Shown here: in pieces, positions 45,713 to 57,849 of the stretch
Position numbering within the stretch: position 1 is the first letter of the stretch
How the letters are laid out: the number at the start of each line of letters is the position of its first letter
NCBI GenBank assembly: GCA_024291935.2
Contig: CM044314.1
Coordinates: forward strand, 28,308,001 to 28,372,000
Reading direction: 5' to 3'
Source of the DNA: Okapia johnstoni
Lineage: Eukaryota > Chordata > Mammalia > Artiodactyla > Giraffidae
DNA length: 64,000 nt
Notes under the pieces: generated by a model
What the model saw: only the letters and a program-made list of their open reading frames with translations
What the model was told of the DNA's origin: nothing
Databases searched by the model: none
Position numbers and translations under genes: made by a program

Positions 45713-48700
45713 CATGAACAAGATTATCTGGTACAGAACCAGTGGGGAAAAGGTCAAAGCAGAATTTGTCACCTATCATCAACCGCTCTGCTTCCTTTTA
45801 TTTCTTCTTTCAATATTTCAAGAGAGACCAGGGGTGAATGGTCTACATGTGAATGGTAGACTGGGGAAGTACAGCCTCTAGGAAATGGCTTTTTCATCTG
45901 ATGCTCTAAACATAAAACCACTCTGAAATGATAAGCAGAAGATCCTTCAAAATCAAACAGAAGAGGGGAGAAAAAAGAACGTATTTGGATGTCAGCAAGG
46001 TAGTTCTGCCAACCTAATTACAACCTGTGACATGTAATTGTGAACTGCTGAAAGACAAATGGTGAAGCTAAGCATTTATTATAAACATTACACAGAGGTG
46101 AGACAGAGGTGTTAATTTTGAGGCAACTGTCATAAATCTGATTCCAGGATATTATTCCATTAACATTATTATTATTATAACAAAGAGTGTAAGCAGGATG
46201 ACGAGTTCCTTTCATGTATTTCTCAATACCTAGGAAATTAGGCTTACTAGTCAATACCCAGCTGAGACATTTGAGAAAACATGAGGCACAGTGAAAATGG
46301 CAGAATGCTAATTATACCAACAAGAAGAGAGTTGTTCTGTACATTAGAGACTCGTTTAAAATGCATTCTTATCTTCATTTAGACACCATATTACTCAACC
46401 CAAGAAAGGTATACTCCAGGGCTCCTTATATGGCAGATTCAGCCTTCAGAGGAAAGCAAAAGTAAAATGAAACAAAAACTGCAAACCCACGCTTCCTAAA
46501 CGAGAAAAGAATGGGAATGTGACTGTCAATAGTGTCTTAAAGGCAAAGGAGTCATTTTTCTCAAAATCGGAATAACACAAAAGTATCTCTCCTCTAGAAG
46601 AGTGATTCAGAAAAGGGGGAGGAGTTAATATGTTACAGGTCCTATTATATTAAACAGTAATAAAAATCATGAAGTGCAGTATTGATAAATGTTCTAGTTT
46701 TACTGCTATGTTTGAAAAGCACTTCAAATTCTAAAATGTTGTATATTATTTACTTCCTTATAAATTGATTTGTCATTATCATATATTTAAATTATACAAA
46801 TGTGATTTTTTTATCCATACTGAAATATCAAAATCAGGCTCAAAAACAGACTCAGAGAGGAAAATTTTATTCATACAAATTATGATATTAATATATAAAA
46901 TACAGTGAAATCATTGTGGATATCATCCAAAAGTTTTAAACTCTTTAAAATGGTTATTAATAATTTATTCATTTTAGTTCATGTGGGACTATTTAAAATC
47001 ATCTAGCAAAAACGAATACTAAATTAGTATAAAATGTTATTCATTAAGATTAAGACCGAGTCACTAAAGAAGTCCAGAGGTATGGAATTTATGATCTTGT
47101 ATACATGTGTATAAAATGTGGACCCAGGAAAGAACCATTTAATTTACCAAGAAATCCTTTGATCTCCAGTGCATTACAACTAATAGAACAATGGTAAATT
47201 TCAGTGGAGACATCTTTTTGAATGGCTCCTACTAGACTTGAGGTTTCTCTACTCCTATTTAGGGTACAGAATTTGACCTGCAAGACTGTCATTTTTGTTC
47301 CAGTTTGTTTTACACAGCCCCAAGCAAAGCCTTGACCATAAATAAGGTAACGGGGCCCCAGGAGCCAGCTGAGTCATAAACCCTACTCAGTCGCATGTGG
47401 CTCAAGGTGTTGGGATCCCGAGAGAGTCAAGCCAAGCAAGTGGAATCAATTTAGGTCAGAGTTAGGAAAAACAGAGTGTCTCCCCACCCCCAACTGGCAG
47501 TGCAAGACACCACAATCCCCCCTGCACTGTTCAAACACAGGGAGTGGTAACTAAGCCCAGGAAAACATCTAGACCAGGGCAGACTATTTCCACAGTCTAA
47601 AAAGAAGGAAAAAAATGATATTTGACAACCAACCACAAATTCTTAAATGTACGGTTCTCCTGTTTTTGAGCATAAAAGCAGTCTTGTTCCTGCTCAGTTA
47701 TTATCACCATCACAGCTTTTGACATTTGCGCCCAGTACCATTTGGCCATAGGATACTTAGGCTTATTACTTTAAAGAAACTGATTTAAGCATGTTTAAAT
47801 CAATTTAATATTGCAAAAAACAGCAAACACACAGCCTACCTGCCTGGGCAGGCAAACTTAAAAAGAAAAGCTTTATAGACTGGCCTACAGGTCAACAAAT
47901 TCTGGTTTTGGCAGACTGATGTCAGGAAGGAGTTGTAGAAAATAAGTTTCTCTGTATGAAAACTACTTGGCCTCTGGTTCCCTCAGGTCAGAACTTGGAA
48001 CTGTTAGCAAACATGCCCTGAAAAACTGCAACTCTCATAAAGTGCTAAAAACTTCCAAATAAATGCAGTCCCTCAAAACTGTGTACAAATAAGAAACATT
48101 TAATGAACAACCCTTCCTTTGCCAATAATTCCACTCAAATTAAGTCCAGCAGACTCTTCAAAGCGACCAAAGAAGCTCCCTTGTTAAGACAAATTCTATA
48201 TATAGACAGCCGAGACAATTACATGAGGCACATAACCAAATATATATAATTATCCTAGTTTTCACATTCCCATTATCTTCATGAATATAGAATAAAAATC
48301 AGTCTAAATGACCTTCTCAGACCTCCTCAAGGATTAAGACCAGCCAGCTAGCTTTTTAAAAGTATACGTGTGTAGTACAGATCAAAGGCAAATGTTCTGG
48401 TCAGTTCTTTTCTACTCATGGGTTTTACTAAGAATGTGTGCAGCTTTCAGGGAAAACACCACACATGACAGCTGTTCAAAAGCATGGAAATTAATTGGCA
48501 GCAGGAATTTCCTTGACTAATAGGGAAAAACTTAAAGTCACATGTTTTGATGAGCTTATTTTTCCCATCCTTAGTCAAGCATATTCACTGTTAATGATTA
48601 AGATTTTCAAACAGAAATATAACCAAGAAAAGCCTGAGTACAAAACCAAGTAAAATGCTGAGTGAAACACAGCTCACTATTACTGAATGAACAACAGCAT

Positions 48701-49336
48701 TAATGAATGGATTTTAGGCATAAATTACACACAGGGAAAGGTTCAACTTGCAGGTCTTGATTTTCCATATGAACTAAATTGGGATGACAATAAGAATAAT
48801 ACGATATATTTATTATATTAAAAAATAGTAGCAAGACAAGTGACCCCCCTGAACCTCCCCTAGTAAGCCATCTGCTCTGAGCTGTTTTTCTAGCAGCGGT
48901 GATAGATTTACACTGATCCATTCACAGTCTCTCTGACACAGGGGCTCACAAGTCGTTGCCCTTGTGACCAGTGGTGAGAATGGATGAGACAGCTGGACGG
49001 GATTACTCGGCAGCCTGTGCCCTAGAACCAAGTTGTGTTGACTCTGCCCAGAGCTATGACCTTGGGCTCATTAGCATTATGCTCTTACCGCCTAAGCTAA
49101 CTAGCCACTGATTAGCCACGATCCAGCATACGCCACTCTGGGAGCACAATGTGTTCTCAATCACAGCAACAATGTGAGTTGTTATTTTCAAGGCAACTGA
49201 ATTGAGTCCATGACATGCAAAGGCTCATGCATGGTGGAGTGTACATATACTGTCCCTCAAGGCAGCAATGAGATGGCCCTTCCAATCTATCAAATGACTG
49301 CTCTGACAGCTCAGAGAAAGCAAGAAATTGTCGAAG
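45713..49336. other. AOPEP intron, repeat-poor, no further exon found
   Basis: A/T-rich single-copy sequence without a SINE or LINE that I recognise. I looked here, on the minus strand, for the next AOPEP exon with the HExxH zinc motif and did not see it. Confidence 0.5.
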
Positions 49337-49344
49337 AATTTCCA

Positions 49345-49470
49345 GGAATCTCCCTGGTGGTCGGGCGGTTAAGACTCTCTGCTTCCACTGCAGGGGGTGT
49401 GGGTTCAATCCCTGGTCTGAGAACTAAGATCTTGCATGCCACACATGCCAAAATTTAGAAGAAAAAAAAA
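49345..49470 (+). mobile_element. CHR-type (tRNA-derived, cetartiodactyl) SINE
   Basis: Different family from Bov-tA: 'ctccctggtggtcgggcggt', 'taagactctctgcttccact', 'gggtgtgggttcaatccctg', 'ctgagaactaagatcttgca', then an A-rich tail (49459-49470). The tRNA B-box-like 'ggttcaatccc' is at about 49401-49411. Flanked by an 8 bp perfect repeat aatttcca (49337-49344 and 49471-49478). Antisense to AOPEP, 37 bp from the splice donor at 49515. Confidence 0.9.
49345..49470 (-). promoter_or_regulatory. Possible cryptic 3' splice site in antisense SINE
   Basis: Read on the AOPEP strand, the SINE tail is a pyrimidine run (tttttttttttcttct) followed after 25-45 nt by AG dinucleotides (cttag, ttctcag). 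This is the arrangement that lets antisense SINEs be recruited as exons. Only a sequence-based possibility. Confidence 0.3.
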
Positions 49471-49515
49471 AATTTCCAAAGCATGCTCTCCAGGCACCAC
49501 AACAGAATAACATAC

Positions 49516-49761
49516 CTGGCCATTCCCAGACTTGAAAAGTTGGCAGGGACAATGAGTATATCCAACCTGGAGAATGGGTGTGTTCCCAGGACAGAGTGTG
49601 CTGCGGAGAGGCAAGGAGGGATGAGCGGCAGAAGGGTCTCCTGGCAGGCACCCTTCAGGCACGCTGGAGCAAAGACCCGATGAGGAATGATCTTCTGGGT
49701 GGTGGCAGAAGCATTCTGGAAGCGGCAGGGGTATTCCATGTGACCACAAACGCCAACATAC
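49516..49761 (-). CDS. AOPEP: AOPEP internal coding exon (second of two in window)
   Basis: Next coding exon of aminopeptidase O. The acceptor is a T-rich stretch ending gttgctcccag; the donor is GGCCAG then GTATGT. The 246 bp comprise 1 nt, 81 codons and 2 nt, all open. The leading G completes an Arg codon with the AG of the upstream exon. The product includes VGVCGHMEYPCRFQNASATT, IIPHRVFAPACL, LIPPCLSAAHSVLG, HPFSRLDILIVPANF and ends SLGMA, matching human AOPEP at about residues 374-455 with scattered substitutions. In M1 enzymes this is the start of the thermolysin-like catalytic domain. The zinc-binding HExxH motif should begin about 24 residues further on, in the next exon, which I could not find anywhere from 1 to 49515. 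A CHR SINE lies 37 bp past the donor. Cysteine-rich sequence and conservation argue against a pseudogene, as does the intact spliced structure. Confidence 0.95.
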
Positions 49762-52096
49762 CTGGGAGCAACACAAAATAAATAGACGCATTTTATGGTA
49801 AATTAGGTTTATTCCTCTTTCATGGAGATGAGGTACTTACAAAGACATAGACAACTTCCAAGAGACAGTGGTTCTAATGGACTCATAAGCAAAATAGTTC
49901 ATTTGAGTTCTTGTCTTGTTTATTTCCATAGAATGATGAAAAAATTACAGGTCAAAACACTTATCAAAGTGCGTAATTGAATATCTTCAATCTAAGCTAA
50001 GTGGAAGTAGTAAAATCTTGTTTTAGAATAAACAGGGAGAATCTCTAAGATTCAAAACAACAAAACAATCCCCCAGCAAAATAAAAAGCAATTCCTATCC
50101 TTAGAAATGTGCTTTTCAAATGTCACTGTGGGAAAAATCTTCTCCAGTTCAGAATAATTTGCAACTTAGAAAGGAAGGAACAGTGCAACCAAGTTAAAGA
50201 TCCCACTCTGAAGTGTCCTAGAATAAAAGATGTAGACTCGGTGATGTATCCTGTGAAACAAATCACAATGCCATTTCAAGCTTTTCAAAAGAATATAATC
50301 CATTTTACTGAAAAGTAACCTATAATAACTGTTCTTTATGAAGGCCTCAAAAGTTTTGCTGTTAAGGAATACAGGAGCACTTTGATACAACACTTTCCCC
50401 AATCCACTTTCAATACAAATTTAACTGAATCAACCTTTTAAGGAAACAGATCAGAGCCCGGCCCACACCATCTAACCACTGCCAGTTATCCTGGCAAAGG
50501 TGGAGCCGGAAAAGAATTCCTAGAACCTGACTCAGAGGCCTCAAGAGAACTTATCTACCCAAAGAAACCAACATCAAAGGAAACTATTTTTTCACCTGCT
50601 AACACAGCCTTGATTCAAACAGAATGGGAAGTCCCTTTAATTTGAAACTGCAAATTATAATTCTAACTGTAGCTACTTCTTCACAATGAATATTGAAATA
50701 CCTTAAAATGCTGGCACATCCCAATACGGGCAGACTACACCAATAACTCATTTCCACGTGCTTAAAGTGACGTTCACCCATCCAAGGCCAGCACCACCCA
50801 AGAAGATCCAAACCACCATGGAGATAAGCCTCACCCCCTGCCAGCCTGGGACACAGAACACAGGTTCCTGCACCAATGACATTTTACCACAGGTTAGGGT
50901 AAGAGAAGTGGGTGGAGACCCATAAAAACTTCTGACAGGATAAAGTGACAGGAAGAACATCATTATTGTCATTGAACATTAGTCAAAGTCTCTGGATTAA
51001 TAACCTTGCTTTACAGAGAGAGTGAGTATAAATGCCTTCTGGTAAACATCTAACTGAAAAGGCTGCCATTGTCCACCTAATAACAAATACTGTGTCGGTA
51101 CATCAATTCAGTCAAAAGTTAGAGAATAGTTTGGGGTAGCCAAAGGTACACCCCAAAAAGCTACTTTGTTAAAAATAAAGGGGGGTGAGTTAAATTTTCT
51201 CTGGACAGGAATGACACTAGCCAAGGTAATGAAGGTCATTCCAGTTGTGTGAATTACCACTGTTGTTCATAATCAAAGCCTGAGAGAATGTGCAGGACTT
51301 TAAGACAATCTACCTATAACCAAACTAAGTGAGACCATAAGACTCCCAGTAAAAATGGAAACGGCATCACGGAAGCCACACATGTGTTCCTATTGGGGGG
51401 TGGGGGTGGATCAGGAAACCTAGGCTTCAGAGGCTGGTCTCAGGCTGGCTAACTGACCTGAGTCAGGCAACTCAGTATCTGGGGCCTCTTTTTCCTAATC
51501 TCTAACGTTCTCTCACACAAGTGGCTGCTGGGGAGGGGAGGAGTTGATTGGAAGGGGATGTGAGGGAACTCAGGGGGTTGATAGAAGTTCTCTGTCTGGT
51601 TTAGGGCACATAAAATCATCAAAAGCTCATCAGGCCAAACACTTAGAATCTGTGCAGTTTGTTGTATGTTAATTATGCTTTAATTAAAAACAAACAGAGA
51701 ATCTAAAACAGTTTCTAAGATTTCTTCTGGCACTGCGATTCCATGACAACCCACCACAGGAGCCCCTTTCATGCAACAGCCATGTTTCTGAAGTGGTGAG
51801 GTAATATTGTACTTTTATAAGGTCATGAATAGTCTCCCACAGAAGCAATATTAACCCGAAGATGCCATATCTTCCTTTCACAGTAACCTTCATTTATTAA
51901 TCTCTGTGTATGTGCCTGCTCCAATACATTCTCAATATCACCAACAAATCAAGCATTTGTAAATACCAATTCCTTGTGCCCAGACTTGTATCAGAGTAAA
52001 TATTATAATAGTACATATTATTAATAATTCCTGATGGTTAATTAATAAATAATCTGTAATACTAAGTAAGAATAATAAGCAATAATAAGTCCTACT

Positions 52097-52200
52097 GCAA
52101 CTGCTATTGAACATTTATTAGGTGCCAAGCACTGTTCTGAACACTTTACATGCATTATCCCAACTAATGCACACAACATCCTGAAGGGTAAGAACTATTT
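52097..52200 (-). repeat. MIR SINE fragment
   Basis: Reverse MIR: 'ttgaacatttattaggtgcc', 'aagcactgttctgaacactt', 'acatgcattatcccaactaa', 'acatcctgaagggtaagaac'. Confidence 0.8.
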
Positions 52201-53199
52201 TTTTCATCACAGTGAGTCATCATAAGCTCCTCTCTGCTGACCCTCCTGCTCCACATACTTCATGATTCTTCTTGAGTAAATTAGGATCCTGGATTTTTCT
52301 CAATGCTGAGCTCAGTTGGTCTGTGGTTCTCTGGCTTCCCACTTCTCCTTGTAGTGATAGTATCAGTGCCCATTAATGTTGCCAGGAGTGGGAAGAACTG
52401 GTGAAATATATGTTAGACTGGTAAATGATGGGAAGCTGATCACTGGTTCCCTCTCACACAATTGCTAGGCTAAAATTATTTTATAAGAGGTCTTTCCAAA
52501 GAGTAAGAATGACCATGTTTTACTCATAATCACAAGGGTGAAAACTGTCAAGAAGCTCTTCTTCAGCCCAATCTCTTGTTTCAAGAAGGTGCTGTACTAG
52601 AAGCACTTGACACAAATGTTTTCCTACCACAGGTATAAAGGGATTGCTAGAAAAGTCTCCCTTGGAAAGCATATCCTTTACTGCTCACAAACCCCTTCCT
52701 CAGTTCAACCTGACAACTTAGTAAATATTTCCAGCATCTTTGCTCTATTCAAGGCACCTCAAAGGCTGCTGCCGTGTATACACGTATGAATAAATTTCCA
52801 ACCCTGTCTTTGAGGAGCTTACAGTTTTCTTGGGAGAAAAAAAAACTTTTGATTCTGAAAGGTACAGTGACATAGGTTACACAATTTATTGACATATTTT
52901 AGCAAGCAGCTTAGATGCTTGCTTACTATAAAAATCACAAGTGTTCAAAATGCCACCACCAGCCCCCAGTGAATTGTCGACAATGATGTTAATATAAACT
53001 GCGATGTGGGAGTGTCTGGAAGCTGGATGCATTTTCTCAGGGCATTAAGTGCACTGCAGAGAAAACTGAGATGTGTACAGTAAGAGACAGAAAGCTGAAA
53101 TACCTTGAGAGAGCAAGGGCTGGAGAAATCAAACCAAGCCAGGAAGATATGAAAAGGTTTGCTCATAGTGAAGGATGTAATGGAAATTGACATTTTTCC

Positions 53200-53263
53200 T
53201 ATGATTTATATATGTTTATGATGTACATATTATAAATATATTATATATTATACATATTATATA

Positions 53264-53310
<47 letters not shown>
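53200..53310. repeat. TA-rich and (GT)n microsatellite
   Basis: TA-rich sequence (53207-53263) passes into an uninterrupted GT run of about 46 bp (53265-53310), which joins the 3' end of a reverse Bov-tA directly. Confidence 0.96.
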
Positions 53311-53313
<3 letters not shown>

Positions 53314-53511
53314 CTGCTCAGTCGTGTCTGACTCTTTTCCAACCCCATGGACTGTAGCCTGCCAGGCTCCTCTGTCCATGGAATTTTTCAGGCAAGGATA
53401 CTGGATGGGTTGCCATTTCCTTCTCCAGGGGATCTTCCTGACCCAGGGATTGAACCCAGATCTCCTGCATTGCAGGCAGATTCTTTATCGTCTGAGGTAC
53501 TAGGGAAACCT
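53311..53511 (-). mobile_element. Bov-tA SINE with GT microsatellite tail
   Basis: Reverse Bov-tA: 'gctgctcagtcgtgtctgac', 'ccaggctcctctgtccatgg', 'tgacccagggattgaaccca', ending 'gtctgaggtactagggaaac'. On its own strand the tail is (CA)n. TTATATAT-like sequence on both sides may be the target-site duplication, but it is low complexity. Confidence 0.95.
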
Positions 53512-55459
53512 TATATATATGTATGTAATTCCTTCTTTTCCAGACTCTCAGAGAGATAGAAACAGGGTTTACCCTCCAAGGTCCACAAGGGAATTTTCAT
53601 CACCTTTGCAGCTCTAAAGAAGACCTCTTCCTGCACCAAGTCTTCCCTTCTTCAGGATGAACAACCTCAATGCCTTTTCTTCTTCGTGTTGCCTGCCTTC
53701 CTTGCTTTTAATCATTTTTGTTGAGTCCTCTGGACTTTATCCAAGTTTCCATGTTGTGCTTAAACTGAATGGCCCCCAAGTGAAGACAATATTTTAACAA
53801 AGGCCTTGAGAGGTTGAACATAACACAAAAATTCCCCTGTGGCTGGAGAAGGTTATACTGCAGCCAAATAAAATTGATAAACTTTCAGAAGTTTACCTAA
53901 GTGCCTTTTAACTAATGTATTTGCTCACCTAGAATGGGTTAGAGCATGCGTGGAGCTGGAGCTGGAAGAGGGAACATTCCTCACATAATTTAGGCCACAT
54001 GAACAGTGATCAAAAGTTCAGTGACCAATACTTTGGCTAAGTCACTGAGACACAGATGAAATTTCAGGCAAATGCAAGCCTGTGGTGTATAAAGCCCCTG
54101 TAAAAGTTACATTTACATGAGTTGAACTGGTGGTCTTGGGAAGGTTTGAAATAGAAAGGGTAGGGTGGGGGGCGGAGATGCTGAGGGAGGCAAGGGGACC
54201 AGATGTGAATATAACCAAAAACACCACTGCAGTTGGCACTTTAGAGCACCTTTGCTGGCAAACTTAGCATGGAGCCAAAGATTTAATGGATAAAAACACA
54301 AAGCCACCCTTTGATGACTAAAGACAGCGCACATGGAGCACGCAGCCAGGGAAGGATTAAGCAAATGTAAGCTATTATTTTATCAGCAGTACATTTCTGA
54401 TGGACAAGCACAGTGATAAATGGAGGGAAAACTTAGTCATAGCATGTCGGACACAGAGGGAGTGTGGGAGGGACTCCATTCCACAGGCCTGTGTTTCCAT
54501 ACAAGGATGTGCTTCCCCAGAGTGGCAACCCTGACCTCTCTCCACAGCTGATGGGGTTGGCTTGCTACTTTGGGCTTTCTCTTTTTCAATCTGCTTGCCC
54601 ACAGAGGGGTTACTTTTTGGCTGTTAGGCAATCTGTGTGCATCTGTGTTGTGGAGACTGGCAGAGGTCCACCTGGGTGGGTAGCTGGGTGGGTGAGTAAG
54701 TTTGTCTAATTTGGAAATGAAGTATTAGAATGTCCACTGAGACTGTGCACCTGAGCACTCCCTCAGTCCAGCTTCTGTCAACAATAAAAGCTTTATTTTG
54801 CTTTCCTTCTGTCTGTTTCTCAATTGGTTCTAAACTCAGGAGGACAAAAGAGGAATCAAAATTACCCCTTCCCCTAAACCCCAAGAGGAATTTCAGATAT
54901 CATCTCTTTCCAGAATCTCCACTTGATCTGTCAATATCCTGCTCCTATCACAACTATAGATGCAAGTAGAGTGAAAAGCCATTGCAGTTACTTCTGGGTA
55001 GCAGAGAGCAATGACTGCTGCCCACTCTCCTCCTGTGTGTCTCTGGGAAGATGGCTAGAAGGACAAAATAACAAAGTTCTATCTTTGCTTTCTCCTCGTT
55101 TCCTAAGGCACACATTTTCCAGTGCACACCTCCCCTAAGAGTCAATGAGCCCTGAGGGTGTAGATAAAGAGCACAGTGCTTCTTCACCACAAGAATCTGA
55201 GAACCCTGAACAAAGACTTTCTTCTACAGAGAAAAGAAGTATGGCCTGCCCAAGTATGGCCGGCTCCTTCAGCCTCAAAGGCAATGCTCTCAACTTCTGT
55301 TTTCTGTTCTAACATGACAGAGTCCAATCAATAACAGTGGGAAGGTAGATCAGACTCCAGGTGAGGTGTGGATGTTACATGTAGCCTTTAAAAGTCCCCA
55401 GGCAAGGTTCTGAATCACCTCTCTAGGGGGTCAAGCTGAGATGTGAATCCATGTTTTGT
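53512..55459. other. AOPEP intron, no feature recognised
   Basis: No SINE or LINE recognised. A polyadenylation-type motif, caacaataaaagctttattt, occurs at about 54779-54798. Short overlapping frames around 54375-54970 on both strands carry no family signature. Confidence 0.5.
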
Positions 55460-55600
55460 AACTCAGTAGGGATATGTACGTGAACAAGTTGCTGTCTGAA
55501 GCTTCTGTATCTTTATGTGAAAAAAGGAGATAATAAAGCCTATCTATCTAATAGGCTTATCCTCAGGACTAACTGAGATGACATTTAGATCAAGACCCTC
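55460..55600 (+). repeat. MIR SINE fragment
   Basis: MIR centre and 3' part: 'acgtgaacaagttgctgtct', 'ttctgtatctttatgtgaaa', 'gagataataaagcctatct', 'cctcaggactaactgagatg'. Confidence 0.65.
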
Positions 55601-57065
55601 TCTGACTGCAACACCCAGTGGCTTCTGTATCAGTTCAGGATAGGCTAAGATATGCTGCAGTAACAAATAACCCCAGTGTTTCAGTGCTTAATGGAAAAAA
55701 AAGGTTATTTGTCAGTCATACCAAATGTGCTGTAAATCCAAGTAACTCTTCAGGGCACCTGTCCTCCTCGCTCGGAAATCTGGGCTTCATGAAACTGCAG
55801 AGTGAGGCCTACTCTGTGATCTCAGTAACAGAGGAAGAGAGGACCAGAGGGTAGCACAGGCAATTAAATGTTCCCATGTGAAAGTAAGATATGTCATTTC
55901 CATCCACAATGTTCTTCCCTCAAGAGTACATAAATAAAACCCAATAAACAATCTAGGATCCTCTATAGAGCTCAGGTCAGACAGTCCTAACAGACAAGTT
56001 ACTGAGTGGGAAGTATAAATTTCTTCCCTTCCTCCAAAAAGCAAATGTGGGCAATAAGACATGTCTATGTTAATAGAGGCCTCAGTGGCTTTATTTCCTA
56101 AGGGTACCAACTACTACTGTCACTGTGGTAAGAATGAAAGCAACATAGCAAAATAAAACCAAAACAAGAGGAATTTCACTAAGAGCATATCTTAGTTGGT
56201 TTTCAAGGATGAAATGAGCATCTGTATCATCGTTCTTCACTGAAAGGTACTGACTTAGTGTCAACAGGAAAAAAGGATTAAACTGAGGTGGGTGTCAAGG
56301 TCACCCTGGAACAAAGCATGATGCAACAATGTACAATGAGCAAGCACACTTCTGTGCCTCTTAGGTGCATTCTCCTTCCTTTTCGCTCTGAAAACTAGAT
56401 GTAGCTGAATGCCCAGGGAGGGAGGAGGCTACCAGTGAATATCCAAAGGCCCGCACTAATTTTTAAAAGCTTTGATTTTCTCTGATCCATCCTGAAAAAG
56501 AAGAAATTGCTACTGAAGTTAACAGAGCCCTGACCCAGCAAGATTCTCATAACCTAATGGCCTTCTGACAGCTTCCTCGTGTCCTGAGCTCCAAGGAGGC
56601 TGACTCTCCCCACTGAGGGAGGGCAGCCCCCACAAGCGCACAGCTGATAACAGTCAAGGAATCAAAACAGCAAAGTGGCCCACAAAGTAATCCATCAGAC
56701 AAGCACCTTCTTTCCATTCAGTTGTGTTTTGGAAAAAATAAGTACCAAAAACCAAAGTTAAAAGGTGTAGAAGGAGACAAAGTATTGAAGCTGATGATTC
56801 TGTTGACTTAATGAAACACGTAAAAATATTTCACCTGACTACACAGAGGATCTCATATATATTTCTTTTTCTTTTTGCATAAACAATATGCCCACATTTC
56901 TGCCTCTCAACTCTCTTTCTCTCCCAGTAGGGTTTTTCCTGCTTTGATTAATCATATTTTGGTTTAGTTTCTCAGCAGGAATGACTCACATTCCCAGTGC
57001 TTGGAATAAATGCATCATACTGCTCCCTCAAGTGTTTGTTTTTCAGCAAGTTCCCAAGTACAAAC
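55601..57065. other. AOPEP intron, no feature recognised
   Basis: Single-copy-looking sequence directly downstream of the first exon (minus strand). No coding exon or repeat recognised. Confidence 0.5.
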
Positions 57066-57219
57066 CTGAAGTCAACTTCAGAAGGTGAGAAGGATCTCTC
57101 TGCTGCCAAATCATTTGAAGAGCAGATCTCTGGCTTCATTTCTGTCCAGGATCCCACTGCAATTGTGAAGGTGGAGGCTGGCATTGGCATGGTGACGTAG
57201 TAATGCCAACTTGAGTAGC
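57066..57219 (-). CDS. AOPEP: AOPEP internal coding exon (first of two in window)
   Basis: Internal exon of aminopeptidase O, an M1-family zinc metallopeptidase of the LTA4H/aminopeptidase B branch. On the minus strand a pyrimidine-rich acceptor (ctctttgtgtttgtag) precedes the exon, and it ends in TTCAG followed by a GTTTGT donor. The 154 bp comprise 2 nt, 50 full codons and 2 nt, with no stop. The product starts YSSWHYYVTMPMPASTFT, continues IAVGSWTEMKPE and ends SPSEVDF, closely matching human AOPEP at about residues 322-373 as I recall it. This segment is the end of the N-terminal beta-sandwich domain, where other M1 enzymes of this branch have the motif leading into the catalytic domain. 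Phase joins perfectly to the exon at 49516-49761. The preceding exon (about residues 290-321) is not in the 6.8 kb upstream. The apparent frame running on to 57298 is intron read-through. Confidence 0.93.
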
Positions 57220-57551
57220 CTACAAACACAAAGAGAAAAACATAATGAGGCCAATGCAGGGTCTCGGACTTTACTCTGTATTTTTTCTCTTTAGGCATTT
57301 GAAGAGCTTTGTGCTAAGTTGAGATGAGCTAATTCTTGGAGGTGGGGCACTAGTCTAGGTCTCAGCAAAAGAGAGATGATGGATTCAGGATAGCCAAGAA
57401 GATTTGGATCTCTCCAGGGATCAGTTTGAAGCCCTTCAAGTGAGGCTATAAATAAAGGGTTGAGGCGGTCACTAACAGCTACAAACACATAAGGACAGAG
57501 GTTGTATGCTACTATGGAGTCAAGAACATATCTTATCCATATTGCCAGCAC

Positions 57552-57608
57552 AGTGCTGCTGCTACTGCTAAGTCGCTGCAGTCGTGTCCGACTCTGTGCG
57601 ACCCCATA
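57552..57608 (-). mobile_element. Bov-A SINE, short 3' fragment
   Basis: Only the terminal 57 bp of a reverse Bov-A: tgctgctgctactgctaagt, 'cgctgcagtcgtgtccgact', 'ctgtgcgaccccatag'. Heavily 5'-truncated but barely diverged, so relatively young. Confidence 0.88.
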
Positions 57609-57849
57609 GTACTTGGCATAAAAAAGAAGATGCTATGTTGAATGAATGAATAAATGACCATTTCTGTGCTGCCAAACTACTTTGTCTAAATTCAATTCAG
57701 GTCACTCTAAATGGATATAGCAAAAAAAAAAGAAAATGAGACTAGGAAGGAAAGTATCTGGGTTTTAGCACCAACCCTGAAACTACTTATTTATGGAAGC
57801 TCAGGTCTTATCTCTCATCCTTTTTATCTGGTAATATATTGGGGGTAGT

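Larger units (their letters stand above)
49762..57065 (-). other. AOPEP: AOPEP intron between the two exons
   Basis: A 7304 bp GT-AG intron on the minus strand. It holds a reverse MIR (52097-52200), a GT microsatellite with an attached Bov-tA (53200-53510) and a MIR (55460-55600). The rest is single-copy-looking sequence with only short chance frames on either strand. Confidence 0.85.

Noticed and set aside
47680..47705. Partial resemblance to the reverse complement of miR-24 (tgttcctgctcagtt)
   Set aside because: The miR-23b/27b/24-1 cluster is hosted near the 3' end of AOPEP in human, but here the match breaks after about 10 bases, and no hairpin or neighbouring miR-23b/27b is present.
54690..54830. 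AATAAA-containing LTR-like or 3' UTR-like segment
   Set aside because: Only the polyadenylation-type motif supports it; no promoter-like motif, ends or duplications seen.
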